A DNA stretch of 64,000 bases from assembly GCA_022432975.1 (NCBI GenBank), contig CM039509.1, positions 46,123,167 through 46,187,166 on the forward strand, written 5' to 3'. The DNA comes from Begonia masoniana (Eukaryota; Streptophyta; Magnoliopsida; Cucurbitales; Begoniaceae). Below the pieces are notes generated by a model. The model was given only the letters and a program-made list of their open reading frames with translations. It was not told the DNA's origin and did not search any database. The position numbers were made by a program, and so were the translations under genes. Shown piece by piece: positions 34,939 through 45,800 of the stretch. Position 1 is the stretch's first letter, and every line of letters starts with the position of its first letter.

Positions 34939-36681
34939 TGTTGCGAAAAATCGTATACGCAAGTGCACGTGTCGCAAAAGTAATAAAGTGTGTATAAGTA
35001 CGAGTGTCGATCCCACGAGGAATAATTATGTTAAAAGTTGAATATCTAATTTCTAGTTTAATTTGAAAAGAAACAATAAATTTAGTGATTTGGATTTTTA
35101 AAACTAAAATAATTCAAATAAAATAAGTGAACAATTTAAATAAAATATTCTAAAATAAAGAAGTAAGATTATATGTTGAGAAAATCCAGGGTTCCGATTT
35201 CACTTAGCTAATCCTATTTATCAGACCTAATTCAAATAGTTAAATCCTATTTCTATGTGTTGATGGTAATTTCACGAAAATATTCATTAATCTCTCTCGA
35301 GCAAAAACAAACTTATTCAATTAACGAATTATCACCTCTCGGTCTCTAATCCTGAGAATTAATTGAATACATTAAGAACAAGAAATTATACTACCACATG
35401 AACGCATTAGCTATCTCTAGTCTAACATCCTTTTCATGGCAAACTATTCAGTGCACGGTTAAATTCTCCGCTCTCGCATCCCGAATCAACCCTAAAGTTC
35501 TTAGTTTTGGTGATCAAGCAAACCTAAGTATTACGTTCAGAATAATTTACTCAACACAGAAAAGGAAAAGAGAATTAAATACTCGAATCAAGAAAAATAA
35601 ATAATCATAGCAAAAGTTACGTCGAAACCCTAGAACTAGAAATTTAGTTCATGATAAAAATAAGATAAACAATAAATATAATAAAAGTAAACATGTTTTT
35701 AGTGATTTTAATAAAAGAGAAAAGAAATTAAAGAAATTGTAAATATTTAAAAAGTCCTTCTCTGTTGTTGAAAATCCCTCCAGCGCTGTTCTGTAAAATT
35801 GCTGCTCGCCGATAGCTGATCTCGCTTCAATCGTCGGATTTGCTGCGCTGAAGACCGAGTCCGAGCTCGCCTGAATCCGCCGACTTTCTCGCCTCTGCCG
35901 AAGTTCTCCAAGTCGCAGACTCTCAATCGCCGCTCGCAAAGTTGCCGACAGAGAATGCCCCCCTCTGTAAATCGCCTTTTTTTTTGTATCTCCAGAACAC
36001 CTCTTTATATCAATTTTAGAATCCTTCTGTTTCTTTCCAAAATCACTCAAGACCGAATCGCTGCTTGCCCGAATCCCTCTCTGCCCTTAGATTTTTATTT
36101 TTCTTTCCTTTGCTGATTAATGGATGAGATTTAATAAGTAATCTTTCCAAATTGCCATTGATTATTTCTTTCCTTTGCTGGAATATGTGGCTATGTTTGT
36201 TGCTTCTTCTTCTTTCTCTTCCATGTACAGCGATCAATCTCTGGATTTATATAGAAATCGATCGCTTCTCTTTTTCAATTGTACAGCGAACGATTTCTGA
36301 CATCTTCTTCAGAGATCGATCGCGGGTTGTTTGTGGGAATGGACAGAGATCGATCGCTGCTGTTCAAAGGCATGGACAGAGATCGATCGCGGCTCTCCTT
36401 GAATTATGCATGGCTACCGATCGCTGCTCTGATTTCTCTTAATTCGTCACTCCTTCATGCGATAAATCACTTCCAGTTGAACGCTCCTTCTTCTGCTGCT
36501 GGTGGCTTCAATTATCTTTTATTCTTTTCAGCTTCAGTTTTTACTTATTCTTCTTCCTGTTCTAATTAAAATTTCTGCAAACTTGGCATGAAATTTATCA
36601 GATTCCTTCAAATACTTGAGAATAAACTTATCAAATCAAATCTAGAAAGTATAAATAAGTGTGTAAAATACACACTTATCA
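34939..36681 (+). mobile_element. Solo LTR of an unrelated retrotransposon, 1743 bp
   Basis: Begins TGTTGCGAAAAATCG and ends CACTTATCA, with the 5-bp duplication ATAGG at both sides (34934-34938 and 36682-36686). There is no internal domain and no second LTR, so the element was reduced by LTR-LTR recombination. The GTCGATCCCACGAGG segment near the start is common in large plant LTRs, as far as I recall. Its ORFs are short and unrecognised. AGATCGATCGC-type motifs recur near 36310-36425. Confidence 0.85.
36257..36430. repeat. Recurrent GATCGATCGC motifs in the solo LTR
   Basis: ATCGATCGC occurs at about 36257, 36315, 36351 and 36381, with a shorter CGATCGCTGCTCTG near 36418. Two of them sit in nearly identical GGACAGAGATCGATCGC contexts about 30 bp apart. 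This is a small degenerate repeat block. Confidence 0.6.
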
Positions 36682-36714
36682 ATAGGCCATGAGCAACCAA
36701 GCCAAGACATCAAC

Positions 36715-37126
36715 TGTGACGACCCGTCTTTCAACGGACTGATAAGGGACCACCCATTCTCCGCGGATCCTGGGGCTGACCTGGGCCGGAGGTGGGTAAA
36801 GCTCCGCGGATCCTGGGGCTGACCTGGGCCGGAGTGGTTTCTCCGTTGAAGCAGGGGTCGTTATGAACCCACATCGCTTGGGGAAGTACATGGAAATGAA
36901 ACATATGTAAGAGATCCCTCCCAAGATAGCAAGACGCGTTTTGGAGCTCAATTGATGACGGATCCCATAAGAACTCCGAAGTTAAGAGGGCTTCGGCGAG
37001 AGTAATTCCAGGTTGGGTGACCTTCCGGGAAGTGCTCTCGCCAAACAAAGCCGTGAGGGGAGGATATTGGGCTGCGGCCCAATCCCCAGAGCGGACAATA
37101 TCTTGCTGGGAACAGGGGTCGTTACA
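36715..37126 (+). mobile_element. Cassandra-type solo LTR carrying a 5S rRNA-like segment
   Basis: Begins TGTGACGACCC and ends GGGGTCGTTACA, flanked by the 5-bp duplication TCAAC (36710-36714 and 37127-37131). It contains a 5S rRNA-like segment (about 36958-37045), the hallmark of Cassandra TRIM elements. The left part has a 32-bp unit (CTCCGCGGATCCTGGGG...) repeated twice around 36760-36835. It is nested in the gypsy 3' LTR. Confidence 0.85.
36958..37045 (+). other. 5S rRNA-like segment in the Cassandra LTR
   Basis: GGATCCCATAAGAACTCCGA, GAAGTTAAG-GGGCTTCGGCGAGAGTA and GGTTGGGTGACC-TCCGGGAAGT correspond to the middle and 3' part of plant 5S rRNA, including the internal box A/IE and box C promoter regions. 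Substitutions show it is element-borne rather than a ribosomal gene. Confidence 0.85.
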
Positions 37127-37341
37127 TCAACTTCGAGTTTGAGTGTCTTGAGCATTGTGGTGTGCCTTGGAGAGAAATTGTTTCCTAGTTCTTGTTTTCA
37201 GAAATCAATGAGGGTTGGGAGGGTTCTCCCGTAAACACTTTGTCTCTTTTATTCCGCATTATTGAGAGGAGGGGCTGGCCTAGTCGAGGACTTGGCGCCA
37301 TCACTCGGTGAAAATTTGGGCAAGAATTTAACCGTGTGACA

Positions 37342-38147
37342 CGTTCCACCACCCTGAAAAGGTTGGTGGTATGAATTTTCTACAAAATATAGAATTCATC
37401 TAAGCAAAGAAATGATGTCAAACCAGAGATAGCAATGAGTCCTCTTGAAACTATAGCTAGCTAGCTTGCAAATTCATCCTGCATAAATAATTTTAGAAAA
37501 CGGTGAGGAAAAAGAACATCTACTCGTAATACAAAAAGTAAAAAGGATGGATTCCATAATCTAACTAATGTCCCTTGTTCAACTTCGAAAGTACGAACAA
37601 GAAAAAATGATAGTTAACAAAATCCTCTTCCTCTCAGAAGTAAACCTATGGTGAAAATTTAAACAATTATTCACCCATGTGAAAAAATGAGACTACAGAA
37701 CCAACTATAAGCTGTGTGAAACTCAAAATTAATGAACAAAAGGAACAAGGCCCATGTTTTAATTATCAGTTAAGAATTATGGATTTACGAGGCCATAAAT
37801 AATCAACGAATAATAATGTGATTGTTGGTAGACAGTTTCAACTACCATGAAATAATGCACCCGGAGCAGAAATTGACCCTATATGAAGTTTGTTTGTTGA
37901 TGCAAAAAATAGAGATAGAAGTCAAAACATATGTGAGTTAACTAAATCAATTAAAAACCACAAGGAAAATATTCAATACCCAACAATGAAATGTAAGAAA
38001 CTTAATGATCTATCATGCTAAAATCAATATGTATATAGGTGAAATGAGAAATTTAGAGAAAATATAAATACTTCCTGCCCATTGATGCTCTTTGCAAACT
38101 TTGTGATAGGCTATCGGTTAGTAAGAGAGAGAATTGGATGTTGTTGA
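37342..38147. other. Spacer between the two large retroelements
   Basis: AT-rich sequence with no recognised gene or repeat. It ends at the GTTGA target duplication of the copia element. Confidence 0.5.
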
Positions 38148-38383
38148 TGTTGAAATCAAACGATAACGAGAAAAAGAAAATAGAATACGAAACACTGGAT
38201 TTACGTGGAAAACCCTTTCGGGGAAAAACCACGGGCAGAGGAACGAATCTACTAGGAAGATCGGAGATACAACTGCAGGTTTTGCTGCTCTAGTTTACAA
38301 GTATTTATAGAGAAACAAAAAACCTAATAACATTATGGGCCCAACCCAGCCCAACTGGAATTCGGGTCAACCAAATTCCAACA
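38148..38383 (-). repeat. Left LTR of the copia element (3' LTR of a minus-strand element)
   Basis: 236 bp, closely matching 42635-42870; I count about three substitutions (for example CACTGG/CACCGG and CCCAGCCC/CCCGGCCC). Confidence 0.9.
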
Positions 38384-38391
38384 ATCTCCAC

Positions 38392-39633
38392 TGTAACGAC
38401 CCCGTTCCCAGCAAGATATTGTCCGCTCCGGGGATTGGGCCGCAGCCCAATATCCTCCCCTCACGGCTTTGTTTGGCGAGAGCACTTCCCGGAAGGTCAC
38501 CCAACCTGAAATTACTCTCGCCGAAGCCCTCTTAACTTCGGAGTTCTTATGGGATCCGTCGTCAATTGAGCTCCAAAACGCGTCTTACTATGTTGGGAGG
38601 GTCTCTTTACATATGTTTCATTTCCACATACTTTGTAACGACCCCTTATCCCAGCAAGATATTGTCCGCTCTGGGGATTGGGCCGCAGCCCAATATCCTC
38701 CCCTCACGGCTTTGTTTGGCGAGAACTTCCCGAAAGGTCACCCAACCTGGAATTGCTCTCGCCGAAGCACTTTTAACTTCGGAGTTCTTATGGGATCCGT
38801 TGCCAATCGTGCTCCAAAACGCGTCTTACTATCTTGGGAGGGATCTCTTACATATGTTTCATTTCCACATACTTCCCCAAGCGCTGTGGGATTGTGACGA
38901 CCCCCTCTTTACGACCTGTCACCTTCCGGCTCGCCCGCGCGGACGTACCGCCATCCGGGTTCCGGTTCGTGCAGCCATCGTACCAGTACAGATTCGGGAC
39001 TTACAGATTCGGGTCATCACATACTTCCCCAAGCGCTGTGGGATTGTGACGACCCCCTCTTTACGACCTGTCACCTTCCGGCTCGCCCGCGCGGACGTAC
39101 CGCCATCCGGGTTCCGGTTCGTGCAGCCATCGTACCAGTACAGATTCGGGACTTCCAGATTCGGGTCATCACAATCACCCCCCCTTGGGGGCCCAACGTC
39201 CTCGTTGGCCACAATTCTGGTTGGGTATAGGCTCTGATACCATTTGTAACGACCCCGTTCCCAGCAAGATATTGTCCGCTCCGGGGATTGGGCCGCAGCC
39301 CAATATCCTCCCCTCACGGCTTTGTTTGGCGAGAGCACTTCCCGGAAGGTCACCCAACCTAGAATTACTCTCGCCGAAGCCCTCTTAACTTCGGAGTTCT
39401 TATGGGATCCGTCGTCAATTGAGCTCCAAAACGCGTCTTACTATGTTGGGAGGGTCTCTTTACATATGTTTCATTTCCACATACTTCCCCAAGCGCTGTG
39501 GGATTGTGACGACCCCCTCTTTACGACCTGTCACCTTCCGGCTCGCCCGCGCGGACGTACCGCCATCCGGGTTCCGGTTCGTGCAGCCATCGTACCAGTA
39601 CAGATTCGGGACTTACAGATTCGGGTCATCACA
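38392..39633 (-). mobile_element. Cassandra TRIM with an expanded LTR, inserted in the copia element
   Basis: Flanked by the 5-bp duplication TCCAC (38387-38391 and 39634-39638). Read on the minus strand, the 5' LTR is 39633-39245 and is followed by TGGTATCAGAGCC, the primer binding site (39242-39230). A 71-bp interior with a purine tract (AAGGGGGGGTGAT) separates it from the 3' LTR region, 39173-38392. That LTR is longer than its partner: the 5S-containing half is duplicated (38392 and 38634) and the tail unit is duplicated (38893 and 39047). No protein is encoded, as is normal for TRIMs. Confidence 0.85.
38470..38560 (-). other. 5S rRNA-like segment, minus strand (first of three)
   Basis: CTTCGGAGTTCTTATGGGATCC and GGTCACCCAACCT are the complement of the 5S-like core of the Cassandra LTR. 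Equivalent copies lie at about 38725-38800 and 39325-39415. All three point the same way and carry box A and box C equivalents. Confidence 0.8.
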
Positions 39634-40028
39634 TCCACCTTGACACGAATTCCACGTGAGAGATCCAACGGGCTACTCGGCCCAACTCAAAGCGAATCCA
39701 GAACATTGAACTCTGACAATCTCCACCTTCAAAGAAATTCTGGTGCAAGGAAACAAATCTTTCAAAAACTTCCTCTCTTCACTATTCGTCAACACGACAG
39801 TGGCTAGCCCTATCACCTTAGGGCCTTCTCCTTTTCATCACTGTCTGACAACGACGACAGTGGCTAACCCTTTCAAAAGACAATGGAGAAACAACATGGC
39901 AACGAGAAGCGTTGGTTTTGTCTTCACGCCAACCAACTCTATTAATGCTCAATCCCATTAATACTGTTTTTCTCCTCCCAAAGATGTAGGCCCTCGTTCA
40001 ACCCTCAGACACCATCCAACACCCCCAT

Positions 40029-40319
40029 TTAATTCTCGCTTGTATCACCCTCTTCAGATTTCTTTTCCTTGGCATTCGGATTCTCTTGTAGAAACTTCCG
40101 ACAAAATTTCTTGATGTGTCCCTTTCTTCCACAATGATGACACTCATAGTTTGCATATTTTCTCGACCTGCTTTGACTCCGATTTCGGTTGCCCGGACCT
40201 TTGCTTTGACTTCTCCCCCTGTTTTCGGTGACTAGAACGTCAGACTGTGAAGAAGAACCTGTCGACTTTCTTCTCATCTCCTCGTTCAGAACGCTACTCT
40301 TGACTACATCCATAGCCAA
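40029..40319 (-). pseudogene. gag zinc-knuckle fragment of the copia element
   Basis: A Ser/Arg/Lys-rich stretch followed by the zinc knuckle CHHCGRKGHIKKFC (C-X2-C-X4-H-X4-C) and an acidic/basic tail. This is the C-terminal part of a Ty1/copia gag. Upstream on the minus strand it joins directly to an RNase H fragment, an order not found in intact elements. Confidence 0.85.
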
Positions 40320-40446
40320 GACACAGCTCCCCCTGCAAAAATCATCAAGAATCCAGAAATGGATCTCCTAGAATCAACGTTACCAGCCATATCTGAATCA
40401 GTATACCCAACTAGCATAGGATCACGGCCACCGAGGAGTTCTTTAT
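40320..40446 (-). pseudogene. RNase H middle fragment of the copia element
   Basis: LVGYTDSDMAGNVDSRRSISGF...GGAVSW is the signature of the copia RNase H region. It breaks off immediately after SW, where the next residues expected in the family are replaced by gag sequence. This break is a sharp junction. Confidence 0.85.
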
Positions 40447-40447
40447 C

Positions 40448-41730
40448 GTGTACGATGGAGATGTTGTCAATCTCACCTGCCAAGATTCGAGTTGGGTAAT
40501 TGACAGTGGCGCTACGATTCATGCTACTTCCAGGAGGGATTTCTTCACATCTTACACTTCCGGTGACTTTGGAAGTGTAAGAATGGGAAATGATGGCGCT
40601 GCAAAGGCCATTGGTATTGGAGATGTGCATTTGGAGACCGATGCTGGCAACACCTTGGTTTTGAGAGGTGTGAAGCACATTCCCGACATCCGTATGAACT
40701 TAATCTCGACCGGCAAGCTCGACGACGAAGGGTTTTGCAACACCTTTCGTGATGGAAAATGGAAGCTCTCCAGAGGCTCTTTGATTGTGGCGAGAGGAGA
40801 AAAATGTTCCTCTCTATATGTGATGCACGCAAAGATTGCAGATTCCACAATTCATACGGTGGACGATGAAGCTGCTGTAGAACTTTGGCACAACCGACTG
40901 AGCCATATGAGCGAGAAGGGGTTGATGATTCTAGCGAAGAAAAATCTACTCTCAGGTATGAGAACTAGCTCTTTAAAGAGGTGTACTCATTGTTTGGCAG
41001 GCAAACAGACACGAGTGGCTTTCAAAAGCATTCCTCACTCACGTAAATCAGGTATACTCGACATGGTGTACTTTGATGTGTGTGGTCCAATGAAGACAAG
41101 AACACTTGGTGGTGCAGCATACTTCGTGACTTTCATCGACGATCACTCAAGGAAGGTTTGGGTGTATATGCTGAAGTCAAAAGATCAAGTGATAGATGTC
41201 TTCAAGCAGTTTCATGCTCGTGAGGAAAGAGAAACAGGTGTGAAGCTCAAGTGCATCCGGACAGACAATGGAGGAGAGTATTGTGGTCCTTTTGATGAGT
41301 ACTGCAGAGAGCAGGGTATTCGGCATCAAAAAACACCTCCAAAGACTCCTCAGCTGAACAGATTAGCTGAGAGGATGAACAGGACACTCGTTGAAAGGGT
41401 GAGATGTTTGCTTTCCCAATCACAGTTGCCGAGGTCCTTCTGAGGTGAAGTCTTGAGTACAGTGGTTCATGTGTTGAACCTCACTCCCTGTGTTCCTTTG
41501 GGTTTCGAAGTTCCGGATAAGATGTGGTTTTGAAAAGAAGCTTTGTATAGCCATCTGCGCACTTTCGGATGCAAGGCCTTTGTTCACATTCCAAACCAGT
41601 TGAAGAAACTTGCAAAGAATAGAGAAGAATTCTATTACACAAAGAAAATGCTGTATCTTTTACATCTATGCAGCGTGAATTATAAAGACGAAAAAGTAAA
41701 CCTCTCCCGACAATGTTTTAATATGGAGTA
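40448..41730 (+). pseudogene. Inverted protease / pre-integrase / integrase block of the copia element
   Basis: On the strand opposite to the rest of the element. It shows the protease site WVIDSGATIHAT, the GAG-pre-integrase region with the zinc-binding H...C-HC pattern (LWHNRLSHMSEKG, CTHCLAGKQ), and the integrase core (DVCGPMKTRTLGG, TDNGGEY, Glu in LAERMNRTL). The frame is open to 41443. It then has stops and frame changes, while the homology continues (HLRTFGCKAFVHIP) to about 41650. Confidence 0.9.
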
Positions 41731-41739
41731 GGTGTAAAA

Positions 41740-41830
41740 TAAAGAGGGACAACGTATTGGTTGAGCTCAGCTCCATGAATGAGCCGGACCCAACTCCATG
41801 AATGAGCCGGACCCAACAAAACTCCCCCTC
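41740..41830. repeat. Short direct repeat near the integrase junction
   Basis: CTCCATGAATGAGCCGGACC occurs twice about 28 bp apart (near 41770 and 41798). It lies close to the border between the inverted integrase block and the next fragment and may mark a strand-switch point. Confidence 0.6.
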
Positions 41831-41945
41831 CGGCTCATGTGGTGGGCTCTAACAAGCCCGCTTGGAGAAAAAACAGGGCTACGTGCAATTGAGGTCATGT
41901 AAAGAACTGCTGAAGCACTGGATCTTAATAACCTCTCCTTCCGGT

Positions 41946-42215
41946 TCATGTGGTTGGCTCTGTCAAACCCGCCTTTTGACGACAAACCTCGAGCTTCTCC
42001 TTCGGTAAAGTCTTCGTCAACATATCTGAACCGTTCTCACTTGTGTGCACTTTTGCCAAGTGCAACTGCTTCGTCTCGAGCAAGTCTCGAACCCAATGAT
42101 ATCTTACATCAATGTGCTTGGACCTCGAATGAAATGACGAATTCTTTGAAAGGTGGAACACAACATATTTCTCTTGGCGCAAACCCAATTCCTCAAGGAA
42201 TCTCCTCATCCACAA
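41946..42215 (-). pseudogene. RNase H C-terminal fragment of the copia element
   Basis: LEELGLRQEKYVVFHLSKNS...KHIDVRYHWVRDLLE...HTSENGSDMLTKTLP is the C-terminal part of copia RNase H, which normally ends pol. Here it lies next to the primer-binding-site end of the element, far from its expected place. Confidence 0.85.
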
Positions 42216-42634
42216 AGCCTCCTTGCAACCCTCTGCTCGGCGGTGATGGCAGCGGCGGGAGGGTTTCTCCTTCTCCTTCGCAGACGACGGCGACAGCTTC
42301 GCGTGGGCTGCGGCTCGGGTAGCGCTTTCTGTTCTCCTTTACAGTTCTGTTCCGGGAAGACGAAGCTACAGTGCTTCTCTCACTTTCTGCTCGGGCAGTC
42401 TTCTTTGTGATCGAGCAGAACAGAACAGATCTGTTCTTCTTCGTGGTCTTCGCAGCGACCATAACAGAACAACACAATTTTTTTTTTTTTTTTATTTCCT
42501 TTTCTCCAGCAACTTTTTCCAACAAAATTTTGCAAAGTTCACTCACCGAAAATTGCAAACCATAAATCGTTTGATAACAGCGAACAATTCGAAACACGAT
42601 TTTCGAAATCCTTCAGCCTCGCTCTGATACCAGT

Positions 42635-42870
42635 TGTTGAAATCAAACGATAACGAGAAAAAGAAAATAGAATACGAAACACCGGATTTACGTGGAAAAC
42701 CCTTTCGGGGAAAAACCACGGGCAGAGGAACGAATCTACTAGGAAGATCGGAGATACAACTGCAGGTTTTGCTGCTCTAGTTTACAAGTATTTATAGAGA
42801 AACAAAAAACCTAATAACATTATGGGCCCAACCCGGCCCAACTGAAATTCGGGTCAACCAAATTCCAACA
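42635..42870 (-). repeat. Right LTR of the copia element (5' LTR of a minus-strand element)
   Basis: 236 bp, partner of 38148-38383, bordered by the primer binding site on its left and the GTTGA duplication on its right. Confidence 0.9.
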
Positions 42871-45800
42871 GTTGAAACTCTGCCACTCACAACAGATATG
42901 TAGAATTTTGGTGAGTTCAGAGGGAGATGGCAGGATCTCGAAGCCCTGTTGTGTGTGTTGACTGTTTAGTGAGGACCCTGAGTGTTGTATCTAGTGTTCT
43001 GTAACTCTCGTCTATGAATTTTCTTGAATAATAGTGTAGTTAATGTCACTTTGATGGTGTGCCTAGTAGTTTAGGCTCTTCTATACCTTAATGCATTTCT
43101 ACTTGAGAGTGAATTTTTTCTTATAGTGACTGTGAACATAGTTTTAATGATCCAACCATGATATTATAAACTTATCAGCAAATATGTTTCTTCACGAATA
43201 TGAAAAGTTACCAAATTATATCGATTATTTTATCAAGTTTAAGAGACAAACTTCTAACAGACAATACCAGCAAGACTCTTTAGGTGAAACTAGTTTTAAG
43301 TTGGTTAACCAACAGGGAAATCTGTCCTGTTGCACACTTCTATTTTCTTACTAAACTAAGGAAATGTTTGAATCAGGGAGACAGGAGTATAAATAGAATA
43401 CATACAAGATTTCATTTATTCAACAAATCCCGAATTTTATGCTCTTTGTCCATAGACTAATACCTAAATGTTGTCCTTGATGAGGTGCTAACTAGAGAAA
43501 CAGAATGTCATTCAACTGATAATATTTTTTTTAAGATAAATTATGTAGAGGAAGTTCCAGTGATGATGACATTCTACAAAACTTAGAAACTAGTTAACAG
43601 TTGGATGCATCGAAAAAACTGCAGGATGAGACTTCAGTTTACATACATTGATAGAAAATTCCCGGAAAGAAAAACCAGCTCAAATCAAAGGTTAGCAAGA
43701 ACAACAAAGATGCTCGAAGTAAACACGAATTTAAAACAGAAAGATCTCACAAAACAAATATGAACCAGTTAATTCCTGCTTCTGTCCGCAAGAGAAATTA
43801 TCAGCGCATTAAACTCCTAGTCGTTCTTCTTAAAAAATGAAAGTCTTCATTTCATTTTCGAAAAGAGTATAAAAAACCTTTTAGAAAGAAAGCAAGTAGT
43901 ACATGTTGAGTCGAGCAGCTGCACTCTTAACTTGGGAGTAGTGTCGTTGTAAATAGTTCTTACTGCGATCGATACTACTCACTCGTCGTCGCCGTTGTCT
44001 TCTTCTTCTTCTTCAGCCACAGCATCTCGTGAATTTGCAACACTGCTCACCCCGAGTCATTCGTCCAGTAGAGTAAGAGACGCAATTCTTACTGGTACGA
44101 ACGGTAGCCGAAGAAGATGATATGGAAGAAATCGAAAACAAGTTAAATAAATCAACGTTTAGAATCACCAATATTGCAAAAACTATTTTAACTATAGCTA
44201 TTTTTCTTTGAAAATCACAAATAAAAAAAGATCACGTGACAAAAACATGATTTTTTTTATTCTCTTGTCAATGAATAATTAATTGTTAATACCCTTAAAT
44301 TTTGGAAGTCATTTGCCTAAAAACATTAAATAACTTGTTTTCACCTCTAAAAACATGATTTTTTTTATTCTCTTGTCAATGAATAATTAATTGTTAATAC
44401 CCTTAAATTTTGGAAGTCATTTGCCTAAAAACATTAAATAACTTGTTTTCACCTCTAAATTCGAAGACTAATATGCATTTTACCTACTTTGCTACTATTG
44501 AGTTTTTTAACCTAAACGAATAAACAATGGGTCAAAAATGATTTTGTAGTATTTTTTCTTTTAAATTTAAGGACAAAAATAAATTAAAGAGTGTATTTAA
44601 ACGTAGAATTCAAACTAACAAAAGGAAGAACGACTAGTTATTTTTTGAACTTTTGTTCAGCCGAAAATGGAGTGAAGCCTCTCTTATCACGAATAATTGT
44701 CTTCTATTTTAGCGGGAACGAGGAGCTTTTTCACCTAGACGTCGTCGGAATCAAGTTGAGAAATTCTATCCTTGGTGTCTTTTCCTATTGATTCAAGAAA
44801 TTTAGTCCAACGAACTCTTAAATTTTGAGGTTTATTTTGTTTGTGGTACAAAAGTTCAAAGTTTATTTTGTTAGTTGAACAAATTTCAAGTTCATTTTGT
44901 TCAAGAAAAATTTAATAGTTTAAGTTGGACAAACTCTCAAAATTTACAGTTAAATTGACACGTTACCTTTTTCATTATTTATTTTTGACTTTATATTTGT
45001 ATTAAAAGGGTTAAAATAGATAAAATATCTAGAATAACGTCTCGTTTACATTTTTATTTTACTATTTAATCTCACACTCTGACATGATATCATTAAATTA
45101 TATAATTCATGTAATATATTAATTTAAATATTCATGTTATATCATCAAATTTCTATCCATTACTAAATGACACATAAATTTTAGGTCAAGATTTCAAAGT
45201 TAGTTCATGCGACCTAGTTGGCCACACAACAATAGTTTTAAAAGTCAATTGATTGACAAGATTTATGTTCATGTGAGTCAGTTTGGTCAACGGGAAATCT
45301 CAATCTTAAGCCCACAATTATTTTTGTAGTTCAACTTCATGGACGAAAATAACTATTTTGGACCGACAAGTCCCAACCAAAGATCAAGCCATCAACAATA
45401 CCTCCTTCCGTTTCGATCAAACCAACCAACAGATAATCTAAATAAATATCTAGGTCGGTTTGATATTGTTGTAGATTATTCAATAATTACCGTTAGTTAT
45501 GCTTTTAAAAAAATGTAACAATTGTTTGATAAATTAATTCATTAAAAGTAGTTTATCACTTTTTTTAATTGTTAATAAATTATATGATATTTAATTATTA
45601 AATTACGTAAAAGTACATTATAATACAGAGAAAAATAAAAAGAGCGCCATTGTTAAATATCATTGTTAAAAAATTCAAAGGATTAAAATGAAAATATATT
45701 TATTTTGCAACCCTTCCAAAATATTAGCAAAGTAAATTTCAAAAACAACATTTTTCAACTTCTTTAGATAGAGGAGAGAGAGAGAGGAGGTAGGAAAGGG

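Larger units (their letters stand above)
28263..37341 (+). mobile_element. Ty3/gypsy chromovirus-like LTR retrotransposon with three nested insertions
   Basis: 5' LTR 28263-28893, primer binding site TGGTATCAGAGC (28897-28908, complementary to initiator tRNA-Met), gag, pol, a purine tract near 34535-34544, and a 3' LTR that starts at 34546 and ends at 37341. The 3' LTR is split by two insertions. The outer flanks are GGTTC (28258-28262) and CGTTC (37342-37346), a 5-bp target duplication with one difference. By my reading the LTRs differ at about 14 of 631 positions. Gag-pol is interrupted by a hAT-like element at 29957-31130. The order protease, reverse transcriptase, RNase H, integrase plus a C-terminal chromodomain-like segment marks the chromovirus branch. 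Confidence 0.95.
38148..42870 (-). mobile_element. Ty1/copia-type element with scrambled internal domains
   Basis: LTRs at 38148-38383 and 42635-42870 (236 bp each, TGTTGAAATC...ATTCCAACA) differ at only a few positions. They are flanked by GTTGA on both sides (38143-38147 and 42871-42875). TGGTATCAGAGC on the minus strand at 42632-42621 is the primer binding site beside the right LTR, and a purine tract AAGGTGGAGAT lies beside the left LTR. The element therefore runs on the minus strand. The inside is out of order: minus-strand RNase H C-terminal part, plus-strand protease-integrase, minus-strand RNase H middle part, then minus-strand gag zinc knuckle. Reverse transcriptase is missing. A Cassandra TRIM is inserted at 38392. 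Confidence 0.9.

Noticed and set aside
36958..37045. Genuine 5S rRNA gene
   Set aside because: Only part of the gene is present, with substitutions, and it lies inside a TG...CA LTR with target duplications. It is Cassandra cargo.
38469..39237. ORFs of 142 and 223 codons in the Cassandra region
   Set aside because: They are translations of repeated LTR and 5S-like sequence; Cassandra elements do not encode proteins.
40545..40850. Minus-strand frames opposite the integrase block
   Set aside because: Shadow frames of the plus-strand protease/pre-integrase region.
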